Part shown: piece by piece, positions 57,698 through 64,000 of the stretch | Layout of the letters: each line of letters begins with the position of its first letter | Numbering within the stretch: position 1 is the first letter of the stretch | NCBI GenBank assembly: GCA_035578155.1 | Contig: JAPWDM010000005.1 | Span: 434,001 to 498,000, forward strand | Reading direction: 5' to 3' | DNA length: 64,000 nucleotides | Origin: Brachynemurus nebulosus | Taxonomy: Eukaryota > Arthropoda > Insecta > Neuroptera > Myrmeleontidae | Made by a program: the position numbers and the translations under genes | Notes under the pieces: model-generated | What the model was told of the DNA's origin: nothing | Database searches by the model: none | What the model saw: the letters and a program-made list of their open reading frames with translations, nothing else

Positions 57698-58263
57698 GGG
57701 TACTTGACTGAAGTTGCAAAAATATTCTAAAAGCATTGTTTTTCTATATCAGCTAAGTGATTTTTTTATTTTCGACAGAATTCTGTACAAAATCATCAAA
57801 AAAATAACCCTACAATTTTAAATAAGAAAAGGCGGGAAAAACACCTCACTATAGTGACGTCACAGTTTGAAGCAACTAAACGTCAATGTCAATATTTATT
57901 ACCTCAAAACTTTGATTATATTCATAAAATGTCAAAGTAAAAGCAAGTATTTATTTGAATTCTGGTCGATTATTATTACAATATACATAAGCTAACAGAA
58001 ATATTCAAAAGAAAACACAATTTCACCACACCGATGAAAATTATCAAAATCGACATATCTAGCTACAAAATGTTACGTTATTTTCAAGAAATGGTGCGTT
58101 TTCACTAATTTGAATATTTGTTGAAAAATGGTGATTTTCAAAATAAAATTTCGAAATAGTTATCAAATTTTTTTATGTTCCATCATTAAAATTGGACATA
58201 TGTAATGATAATGCATAGAATTATTTAACATTTGATACAAATTTTAAATACAGTCAAGTACCG
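57698..58263. mobile_element. TA-flanked TIR element, 566 bp
   Basis: GGGTACTTGACTG opens and CAGTCAAGTACCG closes, with TA on each side (57696-57697, 58264-58265). It contains TGACGTCA at 57855. The inner sequence has no coding. It is a probable Tc1/mariner-type MITE, although the TIRs are short. Confidence 0.65.
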
Positions 58264-58265
58264 TA

Positions 58266-58920
58266 TTAAGAAAAATATTGTTGGCAACATTTATGTCGAT
58301 GGTTGGTGACATCTAGGTATTAACGTACTTAAGTTTTGTCTTACTATGTACACATGTCTTGTCTTCTGTTGCGTCTGGCTAGTGAAGCTTTATAAAACGT
58401 TGTTAATATAAGTAGTTTGGTAATATTCACACTGCGCTGCCACCATGAAAGTTTTTACCAATATAAGTAAAATCAATTTAATATCGTTCAATTTAAATAT
58501 GTTCATTTGTGGGTCTTAAGTTAGTACATGTATCTAAAGTAACGTTTAAAAAATTTGTCGCCTCAACTGTGTATCTTGTTGAAACGCCAATGATTAATTT
58601 TTTAACATCTGCGTATGATATCGATATTGTTCTTTTCATTTGTTTTTTTGAAAAAACAAACAATAAGAACCAAATGTCCTTTTCTGGTTGTTTTGTTTAT
58701 TTGTTTCTGTTTCTGGATAAGACAATATGTACTACTTTAGTTGGGCTTTCCTCGTGTGTATTGGAAGATGCATATCAGTACGTTGTATTGTAATCTTTTC
58801 TGTTACTTTGGTCTTCTATTCAGGTTTCTTATTTTTACTTGATCTTATTGTTGTTACATTGCTATTTGTTTTACAATACCTATGCAGCAATCTAGTGCAT
58901 ACCTATATTCCTATATTTGT
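58266..58920. other. intergenic DNA, weak coding hints only
   Basis: CTGCCACCATGAAAG at 58438 has a good start context, but the frame closes after 24 codons. A 94-codon frame at 58509-58793 has no ATG at its start. Neither is called. Confidence 0.4.
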
Positions 58921-58926
58921 AATATA

Positions 58927-59022
58927 GAGCGGTTGCACATATCTGTATCCGTATCCGCATCCGCAAATGCGGTACAACTGCATCAGTTTTTTACAGCCGT
59001 ATCTGCATCTGTATCTGACCTT
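58927..59022. repeat. degenerate (ATCCGT/ATCTGT)n cluster
   Basis: ATCTGTATCCGTATCCGC and CCGTATCTGCATCTGTATC surround a CATCCGCAAATGCGG dyad. AGAGCGGTTGCAC at the left resembles a hAT-type end. Composition from short hexamers matches the style of the hAT MITEs elsewhere here, but no second end or target duplication is visible. Confidence 0.5.
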
Positions 59023-59123
59023 CGATGTTATAACCCGATCGTATAGTTAGCTGATTACAATTGTAAAAATCGATCTGATTATCGAAGACTTACCAGAGAC
59101 ATATAATTCAAATAGTTAGTGTC

Positions 59124-59150
59124 CAGTAGTGATGTCGAACCAAGCAGTAG
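59124..59150 (+). repeat. isolated hAT-type end
   Basis: TAGTGATGTCGAACCAAGCA resembles TAGTGATATCGAGCC at 62468. It is followed by a run of eleven C residues at about 59151-59162. No partner end was found. Confidence 0.35.
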
Positions 59151-59271
59151 CAACCCCCCCCCCCTCTTCAGTGTTGATCAAACTGAATTTTGAATTCGAA
59201 AATATCATTTTTACGATGTTATAATTATTTTAAGCTATTTTCCATGAAGAAGTTCCCGAATAACTCAAATA

Positions 59272-59730
59272 GTATGATTATGTCAACACAGTCACCCTCT
59301 AGTTACTTACCCCTAAACTTAATATTATGAAATTGAGCAAAAACAGGTGAATTAGATTTTTTCGGGTAGATTTGAAATCTGTAAACTAAATTTTAATATA
59401 TTGTATTTTTTACCCCCTTTTAGCAAAAATAAACCCCTAAATTTTAACCCCCAACCACCCCTGTTGATGTAATTTAAACAAGTTGCATATCAATAGATAG
59501 CTCTTTAAAAAAGAGTAATATCGCCAATTTAAACTTTTGCTCTATCTCTTACCGTTTTCGAAATATCTGACAAATTAAATTTTTACCCCAATTTTTGAAG
59601 GGTGATTTCATCCTTTCAAACCGCTTTACAGCCGCTAAAAAAAATACGTGTCTCTTATTTTTTGATGTTCTACAACATATCAAAGAATAAACAAAATCGG
59701 AGGGGTACACCGCCGTGATGCTCCTTGTAA
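59272..59730. mobile_element. foldback element F1, partial copy (spacer and right arm)
   Basis: Homologous to 44684-45113, about 90% in many lines (TGATTATGTCAACACAGTC, AACCACCCCTGTTGATGTAA, AACCGCTTTACAGCCGC). The end TGCTCCTTGTAA is intact. The left arm is missing, so this copy cannot fold. It contains CGGGTAGATTTGAAATC, absent in the complete copy. Confidence 0.88.
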
Positions 59731-59842
59731 GTCATTTGGATTAAATCTTCATATTCTGAGCCCAGGATTCTTCAGTTAAAATATTTCCAATTATTAATGA
59801 AACACCCTGTATAATTTGGACAAATGCATTTGTAGAATCCTT

Positions 59843-60012
59843 ATAGATAGCTCTTTACAATGATACCTCACACGATATATTAATTAAAACTTTCTTTTCG
59901 TTAGACCAAACTGACTCCTCTCATTTTAATTTAGAAAATTTTTTTTAATCGTTGGTTGTATACATTAAGATCTAACACTGTGCCAAACTTCAAATCTTTC
60001 CGTTACAAGAAC
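59843..60012 (+). repeat. older dispersed repeat R3, uninterrupted copy
   Basis: AGCTCTTTACAATGATACC, AGACCAAACTGACTCC, CATTTTAATTTAGAAAATT and CCAAACTTCAAATCTTTCC align with the two flanks of the hAT element at 25178-26398. CACCCTGTATAATTTGG just upstream (59802) is a common repeat boundary line. Confidence 0.7.
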
Positions 60013-61143
60013 AACCGGCGCACGGAATTCTATAAATCAATTTTCTTCCCATAAAGGCAAAAAAAACGCATCAACCATCACATGAAGATTCGCATATTTT
60101 TATCCAAACAAATCCACACACTCAACTACGTAATAAATTCCTGAATATTTACAAACAAAACTAAAGAATTACGAGAAATAATAATGATAATAATAATAAT
60201 ACCGCCCAAGTCTTAAAGAAGCTACAACTACAGACTACTGGTCTTCTGCATCTCGAACTAAACGTAAAATATAAAATAATGTTGCAATGATTGCGGTATA
60301 AAATTTATTATATTTGTACCATAAACATCTATAAATAATATGCAACTTTTATGCGTTTCTGGCTTTAATAATATTTACTTGTGGTCTCAGTAAATAATCG
60401 CTTGCACTCTAACGATTATGTATTAAATTTCACATCATTGTATACACAAAATGATGATATATTAGGCTTTTTTCTCGGGAAATTTAGTGACCAGCCAGTA
60501 TCACTACTCGGTAAATTGTTGTGAAGAGGACAATCACGTTATGTATGTTCAGTAGTTATAATATTTTATCTGTTTGCACTCTGTTTATGACACAATAAGT
60601 GACCGTTTAAAGATTATGTTACAATGTACATGTTTAACATGTACATGTTTAACGTTAGTCATTTTTGCGGGTTCCGAAGTACAAAATCGCGGAATCAACA
60701 TGAAAATTTGCATGCGTATGCCCCAGGTGTGTCTCAGTTAAAATGCAACAACAAAAAATTTTCTTAATTTTTTAAAGTGGATGGAATTTTTGTTCATTAT
60801 AGAGAATTTAAAAGTTAAGGTTCCTTTACCATTTTAAATTTTTTAAGCTCCATTTCCGAAATATTGAGCTCTATTTTGAGGTTATTTTGCCTTTTCCCCC
60901 GGAGAGGCCCGGTAAGAAAGCAGGGTTTTTATTAATTGAATTATTTCGCTCAAGCTGTGATTTTCGTGAATATATGTAACCATATTTTCGAAAATTCAAA
61001 AAGATATTGAAATATAAAAAATTCACAGTAAACTCTAATCCAAATATCAAAATGAAAAAAATAGAACATAGCACAGCCAGGACATAAATGTTTTGTAATA
61101 TCCCTCAAAAATTTATATAGGACAATGATTCGAAAGACCAGTC
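60013..61143. other. intergenic DNA
   Basis: An (AAT)n-like run lies at 60179-60202, and TGTACATGTTTAACA is repeated in tandem at 60626-60655. Nothing coding is recognised. Confidence 0.5.
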
Positions 61144-61147
61144 TTAA

Positions 61148-61761
61148 GGTGAATCGATTACAAAAAATTTTCCAAGTTTAGAATTTGAAATTTTAGTATA
61201 TTATCGAGAAAGATTTGATGCATTCACTGACACCATTTGAATAATCTTTGGCATCTAGTTTAGAAGAAATAAATTTTCAAAGTTAGAATTTTTATTGTAC
61301 GAGTAAATGCAAAAGTATGATTAGAGGTGGATCTTAGGTATATATTTAAGTAAGTTGTATCATTTAAAACTAACTGTAAAATTTAAAAAAAAAAAAAAAA
61401 AAAAAAACTAAAAGAAAATTATTTTCTTTTGTTTTCGAATCATTAAAAAATTAATTTGTTTAATATTGGACACTTAGTTATTGTAATAAATAGAAAAAAA
61501 ACTACAAAAATGTCATTTTATACTAATACACCCATAATATATTTGTGTATGTATTAGTTATTATGTGTGCGTACTTATCAACGACCAGAGTCAAATTCAT
61601 GACTTCTAAATTATTAAAATTAGTAGATTGAATAATAGTCAAATATTTATTATAAAATTTAACTTATTTTTCTACACATAAATTATATTTATTTATAGAG
61701 AAAAAAATTCGACTAAAAATAGGCTTTGTAATTCATTTGTCAGTAGTAATCGATTCACCTT
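61148..61761. mobile_element. TTAA-flanked element, third family
   Basis: TTAA at 61144-61147 and 61762-61765 flanks ends GGTGAATCGATTAC and GTAATCGATTCACC, the latter with two extra T. The interior contains a run of 23 A at 61385-61407. No transposase. By target it is grouped with 7365-8265 and 47092-47790. Confidence 0.6.
61385..61407 (+). repeat. poly-A tract
   Basis: Twenty-three consecutive A residues inside the TTAA-flanked element; no retroposed gene body was recognised next to it. Confidence 0.95.
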
Positions 61762-61765
61762 TTAA

Positions 61766-62459
61766 GAGATGTTTCCATTGTTTACGATGGTGTAATAAAA
61801 ATTTTGGAGAATTTTTGTAGAAAATGTGAAAAAAAAGGAGAAGTGGTTTGTACACTGGAACCTCCCTATTTGTCACAATTTTAAAAATTTTCAATTAATT
61901 ACCTACATTCATAATATATTATCTAAAATTAAATATTTGATAACTGATATAAAGTAAATTGGATTGGTGGTATCTATATAATATGTTAGTAAATACTTAC
62001 TATGATAAATAGAAACATTTTAAATTTAAATTTTCGTTATTGTTTATTATTTATGGTTTAAAATTAACATGATATTATATTTATTGTTGTACGCGGTGCG
62101 ATGGTGGTGGTATAGCTCTCTGTAACACTGTAACACGCAGCGCCATTTAATTTACAGTCAGTTAAAATTACTAAAACATAAATTTGTCTTTCAAATTTTA
62201 CAAATTTATTTAGTAATTGTATTGTTTTATTTTATTGCGGTATGTGCATACATAAATATGTAAATAAATAAATGCTACTGAATTACTCCAGCGTGTATCT
62301 CTGAATGAATTGAATATATTACATATTATACGTACTGGGTACCGTACACTGACAAAAATATGAGTGTACAAGTAATTAACGTAATATAAAATAATTGTAT
62401 TTTTGTCATTATTTAAAATCAAAAATTTCGTAGTGTTTGATTCAATATAAACACACTAG
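61766..62459. other. AT-rich intergenic DNA
   Basis: No gene or shared repeat recognised. A slightly GC-richer spot lies at 62094-62145. Confidence 0.5.
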
Positions 62460-62467
62460 GTTTCCAC

Positions 62468-62675
62468 TAGTGATATCGAGCCAAAAGGAGCAGTTAGTCA
62501 ATTAATCAACTGAAGTTATAATCATATTAAATTAGCCGTTTTTAATCAATTAGGTAAAAAAAATTAATCATTTTAGTCATTTAGTCGAGGGTAAAATAGT
62601 CGACTAAAAAATGACTAAATTTAAACAAAATTAGTCGACTAAACCGATTAATCGATTAATTATCCGACATCACTA
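62468..62675. mobile_element. hAT-type MITE, first of a head-to-tail pair
   Basis: TAGTGATATCGAGCC opens and CCGACATCACTA closes. GTTTCCAC precedes (62460-62467) and ATTTCCAT follows (62676-62683), similar octamers. The interior is made of TAGTCGACTA and CGATTAATCGATTAA dyads. Confidence 0.85.
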
Positions 62676-62683
62676 ATTTCCAT

Positions 62684-63165
62684 CAGTGATGTTGGAGGAT
62701 TAATCGATTAATCGGTTTAGTCGACTAATTTTGTTTACATTTAGTCATATATTAGTCGACTATTTTACCGTCGATTAAATGACTAAAATGATTAATTTTT
62801 GTTTTAAATGACTAAAAACGACTAATTCAACAATTTTTCTGTATTATTTTTTGGACTTTGGAAAAAGAAAAGTAAAAAATTATCTATTTGTATGATTTTT
62901 TACTTTTATGTGATTTAGAAATTGTGACATCTCATATATTTCTTTTTCTTAAAAGAAAAAAAATATTAAAAGTCCATAATTAAATTGAAAAGAAAACATC
63001 GTTTTTGAAAGAGTTTCATAAGTTACCCTATTGATGAATTCGACTAAAAATTTAGTTGATTAGTCGACTACTCTATGCTCGATATTCTCGACTAATGATT
63101 AATTTTATCTGAAAAACAATTTTAGTCGATTAATCGATTAACTGCTTCTCGGCCCGACATCACTA
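62684..63165. mobile_element. hAT-type MITE, second of the pair
   Basis: CAGTGATGTTGGAGG opens and CCCGACATCACTA closes. ATTTCCAT precedes and GTTTCCAC follows (63166-63173). It shares the TAGTCGACTA and TTAATCGATTAA dyads with the first unit but has a longer middle. Confidence 0.88.
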
Positions 63166-63219
63166 GTTTCCACACCAACTTGTTATCAAACTGTTTAAAA
63201 AATTTGAAATTCATATAAA

Positions 63220-63312
63220 GATTGAAAAATTATCAAACTGGATCGGCAGGGACTCGTACTCAGGTCTTTTGGTAACTGACCAAGCATCTTATTTACTAGA
63301 CAACCGAATGGA
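63220..63312 (-). repeat. tRNA-derived SINE S1, copy C
   Basis: Reverse strand: GGTTGTCTAGTAAATAAGAT (A-box region), GCTTGGTCAGTTACCAAAAG (anticodon-arm region), GAGTACGAGTCCCTGCCG (B box) and the tail AGTTTGATAATTTTTCAAT. It matches copies A (42713) and B (43402). Confidence 0.72.
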
Positions 63313-64000
63313 TATTCGAGAGCCATTCCAGTTCGACAACTATTCACTCACATATATTCTCTTTTGATGCACATAACAATTCTATATATTAAATTTCAAA
63401 TATAATCGAATTATAAATTTTTTTACCCTTTTCTAAGATCGGCTCCCTGGCCCGTTAGTTAGCGCCGAATACATTTTTGAATTTCATTTGTATGGATAAT
63501 TTTGTAGTCTTTCCCAGCCCCCGATTTACAATTTTTTAGAACCGGGGCAAAAACTTGAAAATGGCGCCCCCCTCTCCAACGTTTGACATAAATTGTCAAA
63601 AAAACTCATAAGTACATATATAAGTCCTTTACAAAACTCCTATTTTTCTCGTTACGGCAATGATAAAAATTGAGGGTCTTGTAAAGGATCAATATAGGTA
63701 CAAGTTGATTTTTTATTTTAATAAATCTACTCCGAAAGCACTACAAGTTATGCAAATTTTAAAATTTTATCACCAGCCCCGTCAGAGATACAGGGGCGCA
63801 AATTTCCAAAATTTGGAAAAAAGTCAGTTTTCGGAAGTTTGTAAAAATTAAAGGATACAAGTTTTGCAATTGAAATAGTGTGTATTTGTTTCATAATGGG
63901 TAGTTTTACCCGTATACAGCTATTCTCATAAAAAATACTAAGAGGCTTAAAACATTCTTTCTATAAGAAAAAAAATGTTCAAAAAGTGAATTTTGCTAAA
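63313..64000. other. intergenic DNA to the window end
   Basis: GGCGCCCCCCTCTCCAACG and TTTCTCGTTACGGCAATGAT near 63560-63660 resemble the style of the arms of the foldback elements, but no partner arm is present in the window. A 63-codon frame at 63660-63851 is unsupported. Confidence 0.4.

Noticed and set aside
58509..58927. 94- and 66-codon frames with hydrophobic residues
   Set aside because: No ATG at the beginning of the longer frame; T-rich DNA gives Phe/Leu/Val-rich translations by chance.
1..64000. Genuine tRNA or rRNA genes
   Set aside because: The tRNA-like segments are SINE heads with broken acceptor stems; no rRNA sequence was noticed.
1..64000. LTR retrotransposon, LINE or endogenous virus coding regions
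   Set aside because: No reverse transcriptase, integrase or capsid-like frame was recognised on either strand.

Overview
This window looks like nuclear DNA from an AT-rich eukaryote, most likely an arthropod and probably an insect. It has no closely packed long reading frames. It carries long AT microsatellites, splice-like signals, tRNA-derived SINEs and a dense layer of DNA transposons (hAT, PIF/Harbinger, Tc1/mariner/pogo-like, TTAA-flanked, Helitron-like and long foldback elements). Two protein fragments I recognise, a MADF-domain relic and a PIF/Harbinger transposase N-terminus, fit that picture, as does a mariner-type HTH fragment. I cannot name the species or order.

Layout. 0-12 kb: microsatellites, a foldback repeat, a Harbinger-like MITE (4246-5679) split by a TA-flanked MITE, a TTAA-flanked element (7365-8265), a 519-bp MITE (9155-9673), an intact sibling of the Harbinger-like MITE (10386-11008) and a pogo-like MITE. 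12-20 kb: two large foldback elements (12305-13606 and 17495-18558), a second TTAA element copy and a pogo-like element holding a hairpin element. 20-32 kb: two Helitron-like elements, an inverted copy of the 519-bp MITE, a hAT element with an internal minisatellite (25178-26398) and a foldback element with a protein-like insert (27671-28531). 32-38 kb: a long near-perfect palindrome and two decayed PIF/Harbinger elements, one keeping a broken MADF gene and the other a broken transposase start.

39-46 kb: two weak candidate exons, two hAT elements with exact or nearly exact 8-bp target duplications, a cluster of heat-shock-element motifs, two tRNA-derived SINE copies, a mariner HTH fragment and another foldback element. 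46-64 kb: more TTAA and TA-flanked elements, a hAT element whose 3' end and flank are duplicated in direct repeat, copies of a repeat that carries a long AT microsatellite, an almost perfect 186-bp hairpin, and two hAT units arranged head to tail sharing one target duplication.

No intact functional gene is supported. The protein-level signals are transposon relics plus two weak exon candidates. The content is mainly a record of nested insertions, and the most notable signal is a set of foldback families that share ends and an arm layout. All copy comparisons were made by eye; identities are estimates and boundaries are good to a few bases only where a target duplication is stated.
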